This document shows positions 17,775 through 26,408 of a DNA stretch of 64,000 nucleotides, piece by piece. The stretch is from Leptolyngbya sp. 'hensonii'. Lineage in GTDB: Bacteria > Cyanobacteriota > Cyanobacteriia > GCF-001939115. The notes below the pieces were generated by a model. It saw only the letters and a program-made list of their open reading frames with translations. It made no database searches and was not told where the DNA came from. Where the stretch lies: contig NZ_MQTZ01000048.1 of NCBI RefSeq assembly GCF_001939115.1, positions 138 through 64,137 on the forward strand, written 5' to 3'. The translations under genes and the position numbers were made by a program. The first letter of the stretch is position 1, and each line of letters starts with the position of its first letter.

Positions 17775-19469
17775 GTGGTTGAGCTGGAATGTTTGCCCTA
17801 TGGTGTAGGTGAGGCAGATGAGGGTATTTGTCTGCTCCTCCGAATGGGATCTCATCGCATCTTATTAGATTGCGGCTTACGGGATATTGCCCCTTTGGAG
17901 GCAGCCTCAACTCCCAAGGGGCAGATTGAACTGGTTTTCTGTAGCCATGCCCATAGCGACCATGCCAGAGGGTTGCTGGCTTTTCACAGGGCCTTCCCCC
18001 AAGTGCCCATCTGCGCCAGCGAAGTCACAACCCAACTCCTTCCCCTCAACTGGCCAGAGGAAGCTGCCACAGAATTACCCTTTTTCACCCAGGCCCTCCC
18101 CTGGCGCACGCCTGTGGAGTTTCGCGATGGCTTGACAGTTGAGTTGTGGCCTGCTGGTCATTTACCAGGAGCGGCAGCGATCCTGTTGACCTATACCCCA
18201 TCCGAGCTCAGGGGAGAAGCCCGACCCCGTTCCTATACTGTTTTCTACACTGGCGATTTTTTCCTCTCCAATTGTCGCCTGGTGGATGGTCTCCCTCTGG
18301 AAGAAATTCGGGGACTGAAGCCAGATGTCCTGATTCTGGAGGGAACCTACGGAACAGCGCGCCATCCCCGGCGACGGCAGCAGGAAAATCAGGTCGCAGA
18401 AAGGATCAGTCGCGCCATCTCAGAAAAACAATCCGTTCTAATCCTGGCTCCATTCCTAGGATCTGGCCAGGAATTGTTGATGCTGCTTCGAAGCCACCAT
18501 AGTTTTACAGGGCGCAATGTGGACATCTGGGTTGATGGGACCGTGGCCACAGCCTGTGATTTTTACCTGGATCTGTTACCCCACTTCCCCACAGCAGTCC
18601 AGAATTTTGCCCAACATCAGCCTTTGTTTTGGGACGATCGCGTCCGTCCTCGGGTTCGCCGTCTGATTTTGCCTGAACAATACGCCCTCATCGGCCAATC
18701 GCCCTGTATTGTGTTGACCGATCGCACCGATCGCCTGGAACTCTTTTACACCTCAGGTAATACCCCATGGCTGGTACTCCTTCCCCAATATGGCCGGATA
18801 GCAGCGCCAACCCTACAAAGCACCCTGGATAAAACCCGACGATGGCCGGATAACCGTCTGGGTCCAGAGTCTGCTGATCTGCCTCCCGTGGCAGTAGAAA
18901 CCTATCTGCTCACCGATCATTGTGATGGCCCCGGCACCAGCCAACTCATCCACAATTTGCGCCCGCAACACGTCATTTTTGTCCATGGTGCTTCTACCTA
19001 TCTGGCAGATTTGACCAATCTGGAAGAACTCCAGAACCGCTATCACTTGCATTGCCCTGCTGCTGGGACGCCAGTGGAGTTGCCGATCGGTGAAACGTTT
19101 CTCCAACCCAGTGCACCCGAGGGAAACTTTGAGGGCGAACTCACCGAATCCGGCCCGTTGGTGACCATTACTATTCCCGATGCCGTCACTGCGGACCCCC
19201 GCTGGCAGAAATTTGCGGATACCGGGTTGATCGAAGTGCGCTGGCAGGGGGAAGAACTGGTGCTTCGGGGGCTTTCCCAGTGGGAAATTTTGGGTCAGGG
19301 AAGCGATCGTCTGCTCATGCAGGCAGAGAATGGGATACCCACAAGAGACTGTTGCGGCATTTGCAAGCATTATCGGGCTCAGCACTGCTGGAATCCAGCT
19401 TCTCCTCTGGTTAATCTGCGGGTGCCCGAAGATGGGTTTTGCCCGGCCTTTGAGTCCAGGCTAGGTTAG
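17775..19469 (+). CDS. Beta-CASP metallo-beta-lactamase-fold hydrolase with Cys-rich tail
   Basis: A 564-residue metallohydrolase, probably an RNA-processing nuclease by family. The metal motif HAHSDH is at residues 58-63, the later ligands lie in AGHLPGAA near 126 and YTGDF near 157, and the beta-CASP part spans about 185-390 (LILEGTYG resembles its opening motif). The last 90 residues form a separate domain with five or more Cys (DCCGICKHYRAQHC, then GFCPAF), which looks like a metal-binding module and is not part of RNase J or CPSF enzymes. Start GTG 17775 is tentative: no strong ribosome site is visible and the fold begins immediately after it. Substrate unknown. Confidence 0.82.
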   Translation: MVELECLPYGVGEADEGICLLLRMGSHRILLDCGLRDIAPLEAASTPKGQIELVFCSHAHSDHARGLLAFHRAFPQVPICASEVTTQLLPLNWPEEAATELPFFTQALPWRTPVEFRDGLTVELWPAGHLPGAAAILLTYTPSELRGEARPRSYTVFYTGDFFLSNCRLVDGLPLEEIRGLKPDVLILEGTYGTARHPRRRQQENQVAERISRAISEKQSVLILAPFLGSGQELLMLLRSHHSFTGRNVDIWVDGTVATACDFYLDLLPHFPTAVQNFAQHQPLFWDDRVRPRVRRLILPEQYALIGQSPCIVLTDRTDRLELFYTSGNTPWLVLLPQYGRIAAPTLQSTLDKTRRWPDNRLGPESADLPPVAVETYLLTDHCDGPGTSQLIHNLRPQHVIFVHGASTYLADLTNLEELQNRYHLHCPAAGTPVELPIGETFLQPSAPEGNFEGELTESGPLVTITIPDAVTADPRWQKFADTGLIEVRWQGEELVLRGLSQWEILGQGSDRLLMQAENGIPTRDCCGICKHYRAQHCWNPASPLVNLRVPEDGFCPAFESRLG

Positions 19470-19505
19470 CGTCCCCTCTAACATCATCAGGCCCAAAGAT
19501 TGACC

Positions 19506-19549
19506 AACCCGATCGTGGCCTTCGACTTGGCTCAGACCACGATCGGGTT
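19506..19549. terminator. Strong hairpin downstream of beta-CASP gene
   Basis: Perfect 13-bp stem AACCCGATCGTGG (19506-19518) with CCACGATCGGGTT (19537-19549) and an 18-base loop, 37 bp after the hydrolase stop. No long T-run follows, so it may act as an mRNA 3'-end stabiliser as much as a terminator. Confidence 0.6.
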
Positions 19550-19582
19550 ATGAAGCTGACTTTGGAACCCCATCAAAAACTC

Positions 19583-19622
19583 AGGAGTCAGAAGCCCAAA
19601 TAAAGGCTGGCTCCTGACTCCT
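19583..19622. terminator. Second hairpin between convergent genes
   Basis: AGGAGTCAG (19583) pairs with CTGACTCCT (19614-19622) and AGCC with GGCT inside, giving an interrupted stem. Read leftward it ends in GAGTTTTTG, so it best serves as terminator for the DUF6679-like gene on the minus strand. Confidence 0.5.
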
Positions 19623-19714
19623 AAAAAACTCCTCAGATTCCGACTCAAATCGATCGCCAGAGGGACAACTGCCAACCCCAATGGCAGGAGAACCTTGGGC
19701 AAAAATTTTGTTTA

Positions 19715-20017
19715 TTACCCTTCTTCATGGTGATTACGAATTTGCTCGGCTTCGGGGCAATCTTCCGAAACCTGGGGCTCCGCACCCATCCGAGAAACTG
19801 TAGCCAGTTTCTGCATGACCGAGCCAATGCTCTCTAAGCGGACCATTTCCTCCCAGGAACAGACCTCATCTTCTTCATCGGTCTCGTACCGCAGAGTAAT
19901 TAAATCTCCTTCAATATCCAGAATGCGTGCCCTTTCAATCCAGCGCTGCTGGTCCCGCAAGAAAATCCAGACTTCCCGGCCTTCAGAACACAGTTGATAG
20001 ATCTTGCGGTGTAACAT
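19715..20017 (-). CDS. DUF6679-like small cyanobacterial protein
   Basis: A 100-residue soluble acidic protein, MLHRKIYQLCSEGREVW at its start, with a short beta-rich core (RDQQRWIERARILDIEGDL) and an acidic tail. It resembles a conserved cyanobacterial family that I associate with DUF6679; no function is known. AGGAGGA eight bases before ATG 20017 fixes the start, although the open frame extends 108 codons upstream; that extension is low-complexity and unlike any family and is rejected. The gene stands alone, convergent with the beta-CASP hydrolase. Confidence 0.72.
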   Translation of the reverse strand: MLHRKIYQLCSEGREVWIFLRDQQRWIERARILDIEGDLITLRYETDEEDEVCSWEEMVRLESIGSVMQKLATVSRMGAEPQVSEDCPEAEQIRNHHEEG

Positions 20018-20659
20018 AGGTTGGCTCCTCCTAAGCACGAATCTTACAGGTGCTTGACTAACTTTAGCTGCTATTCGGCGTACAAATGTTTCAGACGGCA
20101 AAAAATTTCCCATTTCTCCCGCAGGAGTGGGACCATCAGGGGCAATACCAGCGTGGTTCGCTGGCCCCAGGCAATACCCAATTTGGAAGTGGGATTGAGT
20201 CTGAAGGGTGACCTGAATAGCGGGTCGGTGGAATTCGAAGGGTGAGTTTCCAGTAAGGGTTAGGCAATCGTTGATTCTCTCTAATAAATTCTTTCTGACA
20301 CAATTCTCTTTGACACTGTGTGATAGAGGGTTGAATGTCATCGTCCAGGATGAAGACGCTTGACTGAGCTGCTCATAACAGACTGTCGGATAGAAGCATG
20401 ACTCCGTGGAGTAGTGCAGGACACCTTTTGTAACAACATTTTAGCGATTGGCGAGGGGTGTTTGTGAACACATGCCTCTAATTTCCACTAAAGTTTGCAT
20501 TGGAAAGAATTGGAGTGAACAATCCTAAGTAACAGAAATCAATCCTGCTGCCAATTCTAACCTCTTTCAGAAATTGAGAGCTTGAATCATCCAAAGATGC
20601 AAATTCAGTATTTGTTCGTATACGTTACAGGAAACATCTAAAACGTCAAGAGAGGTCTT
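20018..20659. other. Divergent intergenic region, no gene recognised
   Basis: A 642-bp gap between the leftward DUF6679-like gene and the rightward creatininase-family gene. It should hold both promoters. Open frames here have no support. I looked for tRNA, Yfr1-like and 6S-like RNA signals and saw none. The creatininase start is preceded by GAGAGG at six bases. Confidence 0.45.
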
Positions 20660-21406
20660 ATGCAATTGCATCTCTGTTCCTGGATTGAAGTCGATGACTA
20701 CTTAAAGCATTCCCCAGGAATCATCCTACCGATCGGATCCACGGAGCAGCATGGGCCAACTGGCTTAATTGGCACTGATGCCCTTTGTGCTGAGGCGATC
20801 GCTCAGGGTGTGGGAGAAACTGCCCAGGCTCTGGTTGGCCCCACCCTCCATGTGGGGATGGCCCTGCACCACGGCGACTTTCCGGGCACCATCAGCCTCA
20901 AACCCAGTACCCTGCTGCTGGTGATTCGCGACTATTTGACCAGTCTGGCCCGTTCCGGGTTCACCAAATTTTTCTTCATCAACGGTCATGGCGGCAATAT
21001 TGCGACCCTCAAGGCTGCCTTTGCTGAGACCTATGCGCACCTGGCTGAACTGGATCTGCCCCAAGCTGATCGGGTGCAATGTCAGTTGGGCAACTGGTTT
21101 GCCAGTGCGGGGGTGAACAAGCTGGCTCGCGAGTTGTATGGCGATCGGGAGGGGTCCCATGCCACCCCCAGCGAGGTGGCCGTGACCCAATACCTGTACC
21201 CGGCAGCCATCAAACAGGCTCCCCTGAGTGAGGTCGTGGCCAGCAGCCACAAAATTTACGGTGCAGTCGATTTCCGCAGGCGCTATCCCGATGGTCGTAT
21301 GGGCTCTGACCCCTCGCTCGCAACACCGGAGCATGGCCGCCAGTTCTATGAGGTAGCCGTGAAGGAGCTGACGAAAGCTTACCTGGAATTTCTGAATGCA
21401 GACTGA
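20660..21406 (+). CDS. Creatininase-family amidohydrolase
   Basis: Metal-dependent amidohydrolase fold, 248 residues. Ligands are visible in order: STEQHG near 27-32 (Glu, His), GTDALCAE (Asp) near 38, INGHGGN (His) near 109 and EGSHATPSE (Glu) near 163. This is the creatininase family, which includes creatininase, mycofactocin-system MftE and archaeal FAPy deformylase; the substrate here is unknown and no pathway genes adjoin it. Its length is usual for the family. The ribosome site GAGAGG supports ATG 20660. It converges with CRR6, 17 bp away. Confidence 0.88.
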   Translation: MQLHLCSWIEVDDYLKHSPGIILPIGSTEQHGPTGLIGTDALCAEAIAQGVGETAQALVGPTLHVGMALHHGDFPGTISLKPSTLLLVIRDYLTSLARSGFTKFFFINGHGGNIATLKAAFAETYAHLAELDLPQADRVQCQLGNWFASAGVNKLARELYGDREGSHATPSEVAVTQYLYPAAIKQAPLSEVVASSHKIYGAVDFRRRYPDGRMGSDPSLATPEHGRQFYEVAVKELTKAYLEFLNAD

Positions 21407-21423
21407 TCCACGATCGGCCTTGT

Positions 21424-21906
21424 TCAGGAGCGACTCAACAGATCGAACAGATCATCTTCGAGGTCATAACCAAACATCTGGGCCATCGCTTTCAGGCGAG
21501 AGCGGCTCTCCAGCCCCCGTGATCGCAACCAATCTGTCAACACAAAGACCTTGTGCATGACAAAAATTTCCAGGGCTTCCGGGTTGAATTGAATCCCATC
21601 CTGGGTGCTGAACTGGTGAGGAACCAGCATGGCCGCATACCGAACCAGTTCACCAGATTTCCAGTCCAACAGGAAGGGAATCCAGGGATAGCGGCTATCC
21701 AATCGAATGAACCAGAGCCTAATTTCGGGGATTTCAGGGAGTTCCCGTGGGTCTCCGGGTTCTAATTCATAGTCAATTTGAAACTGCAACTGTTGCTCCG
21801 AGCAGGTGATATCTGACTCTTTGAGCAGTTGCTCAATCAGAGCCTGGATGGCAGATAAATCCAGCGCATTAATGGCCTCAGAATTTAAGGTACAGGTTAC
21901 TGGCAT
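21424..21906 (-). CDS. CRR6 family NDH-1 assembly protein
   Basis: CRR6 (chlororespiratory reduction 6, DUF1817) helps assemble the NdhI-containing arm of the photosynthetic NDH-1 complex in cyanobacteria and chloroplasts. The 160-residue protein is soluble and shows the family core: EIPEIRLWFIRLDSRYPW, LDWKSGELVRYAAMLVPHQF and ALEIFVMHKVFVLTDWL, followed by SRLKAMAQMFGYDLED. Length agrees with family. It is divergently placed to the Fur gene with 165 bp between, so the promoters probably share this gap. No other ndh genes are in the window. Confidence 0.85.
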   Translation of the reverse strand: MPVTCTLNSEAINALDLSAIQALIEQLLKESDITCSEQQLQFQIDYELEPGDPRELPEIPEIRLWFIRLDSRYPWIPFLLDWKSGELVRYAAMLVPHQFSTQDGIQFNPEALEIFVMHKVFVLTDWLRSRGLESRSRLKAMAQMFGYDLEDDLFDLLSRS

Positions 21907-22071
21907 ACAACCGCTGACATCTATCAGCTCATTAAGTTAAAGTTGAATTGAGTTTGTTTTAGCAAACCGCCATACAAACTTCTCAAATTCTCCGAGCTAC
22001 ATTGAACATTAGACAAGCGTTCTCTTGTTGTGATGTCTTATGGTTAGCTCAAAAAAAGCTGATATTCCAGT

Positions 22072-22530
22072 ATGTCAAAGCAAGTGACCCCTTCTAAACC
22101 GATTCGATCGCTAGATGATGCCATCAACCATTGTCAGAGGCTGGGAATGCGTCTGAGTCGTCAGCGACGTTTTATTCTTGAACTGCTGTGGCAGGCTCAG
22201 GAGCACCTCTCAGCTCGAGAAATCTACGATCGCTTGAATCGTCAGGGCAAGGAGATTGGGCACACTTCTGTGTATCAAAATCTGGAGGCCCTGTCAGCCC
22301 AGGGCATTATTGAATGTATTGAGCGATCGGACGGACGCCTGTACGGAAATATCAGCGACTCCCACAGCCACGTTAACTGTCTGGATACCCAGCAAATTCT
22401 GGATATTCATGTGGAGTTGCCAGAAGAATTACTCCAGCAGATCGAGGAGCAAACTGGAGTACGGATTACGGATTACCGCATTAATTTTTACGGTTATCGT
22501 CAACCTGAAATTGCCCCGATGGAAGTCTAG
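22072..22530 (+). CDS. Fur-family regulator, PerR/FurC-like
   Basis: DNA-binding metalloregulator of 152 residues. The winged helix spans about 25-95 with recognition helix HTSVYQNLEAL near 62. The C-terminal dimerisation half has DSHSHVNC but none of the two CxxC zinc motifs of classical Fur. This pattern matches the cyanobacterial FurC/PerR group, which controls peroxide defence; Fe/Mn-responsive oxidation is known for that group and inferred here. A roughly 15-residue polar extension precedes the fold. It is followed at once by a compact hairpin terminator, so it is monocistronic. Confidence 0.82.
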   Translation: MSKQVTPSKPIRSLDDAINHCQRLGMRLSRQRRFILELLWQAQEHLSAREIYDRLNRQGKEIGHTSVYQNLEALSAQGIIECIERSDGRLYGNISDSHSHVNCLDTQQILDIHVELPEELLQQIEEQTGVRITDYRINFYGYRQPEIAPMEV

Positions 22531-22551
22531 GGGCGTTGCAGAGAACGCCCC
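22530..22551. terminator. Hairpin between fur-type gene and ndk
   Basis: Perfect 8-bp stem GGGGCGTT/AACGCCCC with six-base loop, beginning on the last base of the fur stop codon and ending 10 bp before the ndk stop. It serves both convergent genes; no T-run is present. Confidence 0.6.
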
Positions 22552-22560
22552 GACCTGGGT

Positions 22561-23010
22561 CTATTCGTAGATCCAGGTGGTCAAACTGGGCTTCCAGCTC
22601 ACCAATTCCTCGTCCTTGAACCAGAGGCTGACCTCGCTTCGGGCCGTTTCGATCGCATCCGAACCATGGATAATATTCCGACCAATGCTGACACCAAAAT
22701 CTCCCCGCAGGGTGCCAGGTTCTGCATTTAAAGGATTGGTTCCCCCGATCAGCTTCCGGGCTGAGGCCACCACCCCTTCCCCTTCCCAGACCATGGCAAC
22801 AACGGGTCCAGAGGTGATGAAGTCTACCAGACCCGGGAAAAAGGGCTTCTCCCGATGCACATCATAGTGCTTCTCAGCCAGTTCACGGGTGACGCTCATC
22901 AGCTTCAAACCAACCAGGGTGAAGCCCTTGACTTCAAAGCGGCGAATGATTTCGCCCACTAGTTTGCGTTGTACACCGTCAGGTTTGACGGCCAAAAAAG
23001 TCCGTTCCAA
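22561..23010 (-). CDS. ndk: Nucleoside diphosphate kinase
   Basis: Transfers phosphate from ATP to nucleoside diphosphates through a phospho-His. The 149-residue protein matches the short bacterial form; active-site His115 is in [13 protein letters not shown], and KPDGVQR (9-15) and the KLIGGTNP nucleotide-binding stretch are intact. It is 64 bp below the SH3-domain gene on the same strand and may be read from that unit or from its own promoter. Convergent with the Fur gene. Confidence 0.96.
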   Translation of the reverse strand: MERTFLAVKPDGVQRKLVGEIIRRFEVKGFTLVGLKLMSVTRELAEKHYDVHREKPFFPGLVDFITSGPVVAMVWEGEGVVASARKLIGGTNPLNAEPGTLRGDFGVSIGRNIIHGSDAIETARSEVSLWFKDEELVSWKPSLTTWIYE

Positions 23011-23074
23011 GAGTTACTCCTGCGCGTCCGTAATAAGGTCCAGAATCCAGATTAGCCTATTGCTCATAAATTTA

Positions 23075-23638
23075 TTAATTGCAAATCAGGAATCGGTTGT
23101 CGATGTATCCTCTCAGCCCATTGGGAGCGGTAATTTCAGAGTCATACCCGATCGTCTGAACAATGTTCACGATCATCCCAGAGGCAACGGTGCCAATAAT
23201 CTTCGAATTCACGCCTTGAGAGCGGATATTAACCGGATCCCCATCCAGGGTGCGGACCTGCTTGGTGCCTTTAAATCTGCGGGATTCACTGGGATGGGGA
23301 GCCAGGAACGCACTGGCCACCCAACCTGTTTTTCCCCCTTTAATCGTGATTTCGGCCCAATTGCCGCTGCGATCGTAGATATTGGCAATCACCTCCGAGC
23401 CATTACTGACAGTGCCAATGACATCGGTATTATTCCCAGGTTTGGTTCGGAGATTAAGAACACCATTCCGGTCCCTGGTTTTGACAACCTTATAAAAGGC
23501 TTCGCACTGGCTAGAAGCGGCTGCCACCTGGACGGGTAGGGGTGGAGTGGGAGCAGTGAGCAGAGCATTCCCAGAGGGGGAAATCGACGCGGGCTGGGTG
23601 ATCCCCAGACCTACGGCAAGCCACATACCCAAAACCAT
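23075..23638 (-). CDS. Secreted protein with two bacterial SH3 domains
   Basis: A 187-residue exported protein. A hydrophobic N-terminus (about 1-20) is followed by a Pro/Ala spacer ending in a likely signal-peptidase site near residues 38-41 (VAAAS). Two SH3b modules follow, roughly 48-112 (VLNLRTKPGNNTDVIG ... WAEI ... GWVAS) and 122-187 (VNIRSQGVNSKIIG ... GLRGYIDNRFLICN). Such modules bind peptidoglycan or peptides. Single Cys residues near both ends (QCEAF, LICN) may pair. It starts 22 bp below the PEP-CTERM membrane protein and could belong to the exosortase O unit. Confidence 0.8.
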   Translation of the reverse strand: MVLGMWLAVGLGITQPASISPSGNALLTAPTPPLPVQVAAASSQCEAFYKVVKTRDRNGVLNLRTKPGNNTDVIGTVSNGSEVIANIYDRSGNWAEITIKGGKTGWVASAFLAPHPSESRRFKGTKQVRTLDGDPVNIRSQGVNSKIIGTVASGMIVNIVQTIGYDSEITAPNGLRGYIDNRFLICN

Positions 23639-23660
23639 GCTGTTCTCCTTTTTGTTTTTG

Positions 23661-26408
23661 CTACAGGCTCGAACCCAATTTTCGGCGATAGCGGACGATC
23701 AGAACCAGCCCGATCGCCACCACAGCCAGCAACAGCCACTCTTCCGGTTCTGGCACTCCCGATACTTCAAACGGCTGACCGGGTTTCGTCAATTGTTCCT
23801 TGCCCGTTTCCACTTCCCGATCGAACCGATCTTTGCGGGCCTCAGCCTGCTTCAGGGCCTCCCGCTGAGCATCATTCACCAGCACAATCATGGAGGAGTA
23901 AGGGGTGACAATTTTGTAGGATTTGGCGATCGCATGCATGGCATCCAGTTGGGCCAGTTGTCCGGCCTGACTGACCTCCCGACTCAGACCCACAATCAAC
24001 TGTCGGGCTGCGATCGGAGCAAAACCACTACTGGATGCTGCTGTTGCCTGTTCCACCTGACCAGTCAACCAGGCATACCCATCCATGACATTGACTGCTG
24101 CTGCTCCCAGAGCTGTTTTTGTGGCCAGTCGTCGCAAAACCTCCTGGGGATCCGTGGAGACGCCGCCATTACTCCCCTGAATCGCCTGCAGGGTAGTGTC
24201 ATCATATGCTGGGGGCAATTGGCCGCCCAGGTGCACCATCCATAAAGGCGCAGGTACCGCCGCCAGGGCTTTAGCCTCCTTGGACAGTTCATAGCTGCCC
24301 TCATCCGTCACCAGGAGAATGGCATCATAGGCCACTTCCTTGCGAAGCCGGTTAAATTGCTCCAGCATCTGCTGCAGTTGCACTGTTCCATAGAAGGTCA
24401 GTTTTTCAATTTCAAAGGAGCCCAGATTGTCAAACCGCTGGGGCACCATACCGGGGGAGCGAGTGATGTACAAATCCGCCTGGTTCTGCTTCAAGGCCAC
24501 CTGCTTCAGCCAGGTGAAGGTTTTGACCAGATCCTGACGGTGAGCCCCCATGCTGCGGGAGCTATCCACAACGATCGCAAACCGCTTCCCGTTGGGCAGG
24601 CGATAGTCCCGATCGGCCAGAGGCTTCACCGTCATCTGGTAATTGTCCGCCAGGCTGATCTGGTGCAGCAGGGGACGATGATTCGAAGCGGGCAGAAATG
24701 CGGGCAGCCATTCTTGCCGATCAACCTTTACCTTCTTGCCATTCAAAATCCGTTCGGTTCTACCCGTCCAGAACGCATTCCGCTTTTCCCCCAACTGAGG
24801 CATAGCCCAGCCTGCATCCTGCCGCATGACTTTGTAGGTTAACCACAGATGCAGTTGCTGCTTCTGATCCCAACGGGTAACCGCCTGTCGGGGCACGGGA
24901 AACGCCCGCAATCGATAGTGACGAGGCCCCACCTGTTCCAGGAGAGCCGGATCTACCCGTCTCTGCACCTGTTGATTGTAGACCTCCTGAGCGGCTCCGC
25001 GCGGAGACACCACAAAGGGATAGCGATCGTCCAGCTTTTCACTATTCCCCAACCATAACCCTGTAATCACCGCACTTTCCGGCAGGGAGAAGGAGTAGAA
25101 AACCTCCTGCTCATCATTGGTTTTGTTTTCGTAGACCTCATAGAGTTCCACATCAGCCCAGTCCCTCTGTTCTGTCACCGTTACCCGCTGTTGCTTCACC
25201 CAGACCGTTTCCTGGTTAATGCTAATCAGCCCAGCCTTGGCCTCACTGCGGTTATAGGTCGAGGTCAGGGCATGTTGAATTGCTTTGCGTTCAGCCTTTT
25301 GAATCGGAACATCGAAAAATTCCTCATATAGTTTTTCGGCCCGATCGTCCTCGTCATTAGACCCCTGATACAGGAAAGGAGACATAAGCTGGTTATAGCA
25401 ATCCTGCAGAAAGCGGGCTTCGGGTCGGGCAAGATGGAAGACCGATTGGTACATCTGCTCGATGTGGTTGTTATTGCCGGTCGTGCTGAGATAGCGATAG
25501 GGCAGCAGATAGGCATTCAACAGCCCTCGACGCACTGATTCGGACTGGGTCAGCAGGGTCTGCCGATTTTGATCCGTGTTGGCCAGGGTTTTCAAGGTTT
25601 GGAATGCCTGGAGTTGGGGCTGTTGCTGCAACATCCAGAATAAAATCATCCAGACAGCAGCCGGGGCCACGGTTCCGATCCAGGTTTGTAACCGCCCTTG
25701 GTGCTCCAGGGAAGCCAGCATGACCCGCCGCCAGGACTGGACATAGAAGGTAGACAGGGCAAAGGGCATGATCACAAACAGGGTTGCCGTGAAGAAGAAC
25801 AAGACCACACTCAGGGGCAACCACCAGAGGGTTTCCAGGGGACGGGAGATGAACATCGAGAACAGAGCCCCCAGCCATTCAAACTTAAAGAAAGCCTGAA
25901 GCAGGACCCAGCCGAGGGGAATGGCATAAAAAGCAAACAGAGCCCCAGCAAACAGGCCGACCCAGAGCATCAGACTGTGCCCGATCAATTGCAATCGCCC
26001 CAGGCGAGGCTGCTCAGCCCTGTAACCATAGAACAACTCCAGCAGAAAAATCACGATACAGGCCAGAACTGTCCACAGCACCTGGGCTGAGGCAGGTGTC
26101 ACTTCTCGAATCAGGAACAGGCGAATCAAACAGAGGAAAAACAAAGGGGCTTCCACCCCATAAAACAGTCGCATCAAGTGCAAGGGACGCCTGAGGAAGT
26201 AAAACAAGCCCAGAAAGGTACAGAGGGTCGGCACAGCCATGAGCGCCAACAGCGTCAGGAGAATATCCACAGGGACCAGACCCAGAAACCCGTCAACGAT
26301 GAGTGGGGGAGCAATCAGCGGCAGAATACCCAGGTAAACGATCGTCGAGAAAGTCAAATTCCAGGACCAGAAGATCAGGTGTCCGAGGATAGGAAATAGC
26401 TGCTTCAT
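23661..26408 (-). CDS. Exosortase O-associated membrane protein with vWA domain and PEP-CTERM tail (TIGR02921 type)
   Basis: A 915-residue integral membrane protein. About seven hydrophobic helices fill residues 1-270; a VIT-like beta domain (about 395-530) and a von Willebrand A domain (about 620-800, MIDAS-like DSSRSM) follow. The protein ends in a PEP-CTERM sorting signal: PEPEEW, a hydrophobic helix, then basic RYRRK, the exosortase cleavage and retention signal. The TIGR02921 group is known to occur only with exosortase O, and here the exosortase gene overlaps its start by ATGA. It is therefore the probable sole or main substrate. What the vWA domain binds is unknown. Confidence 0.88.
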   Translation of the reverse strand: MKQLFPILGHLIFWSWNLTFSTIVYLGILPLIAPPLIVDGFLGLVPVDILLTLLALMAVPTLCTFLGLFYFLRRPLHLMRLFYGVEAPLFFLCLIRLFLIREVTPASAQVLWTVLACIVIFLLELFYGYRAEQPRLGRLQLIGHSLMLWVGLFAGALFAFYAIPLGWVLLQAFFKFEWLGALFSMFISRPLETLWWLPLSVVLFFFTATLFVIMPFALSTFYVQSWRRVMLASLEHQGRLQTWIGTVAPAAVWMILFWMLQQQPQLQAFQTLKTLANTDQNRQTLLTQSESVRRGLLNAYLLPYRYLSTTGNNNHIEQMYQSVFHLARPEARFLQDCYNQLMSPFLYQGSNDEDDRAEKLYEEFFDVPIQKAERKAIQHALTSTYNRSEAKAGLISINQETVWVKQQRVTVTEQRDWADVELYEVYENKTNDEQEVFYSFSLPESAVITGLWLGNSEKLDDRYPFVVSPRGAAQEVYNQQVQRRVDPALLEQVGPRHYRLRAFPVPRQAVTRWDQKQQLHLWLTYKVMRQDAGWAMPQLGEKRNAFWTGRTERILNGKKVKVDRQEWLPAFLPASNHRPLLHQISLADNYQMTVKPLADRDYRLPNGKRFAIVVDSSRSMGAHRQDLVKTFTWLKQVALKQNQADLYITRSPGMVPQRFDNLGSFEIEKLTFYGTVQLQQMLEQFNRLRKEVAYDAILLVTDEGSYELSKEAKALAAVPAPLWMVHLGGQLPPAYDDTTLQAIQGSNGGVSTDPQEVLRRLATKTALGAAAVNVMDGYAWLTGQVEQATAASSSGFAPIAARQLIVGLSREVSQAGQLAQLDAMHAIAKSYKIVTPYSSMIVLVNDAQREALKQAEARKDRFDREVETGKEQLTKPGQPFEVSGVPEPEEWLLLAVVAIGLVLIVRYRRKLGSSL

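Noticed and set aside
20018-20341. Longer N-terminus for the DUF6679-like protein
   Set aside because: A perfect AGGAGGA precedes ATG 20017; upstream residues are low-complexity.
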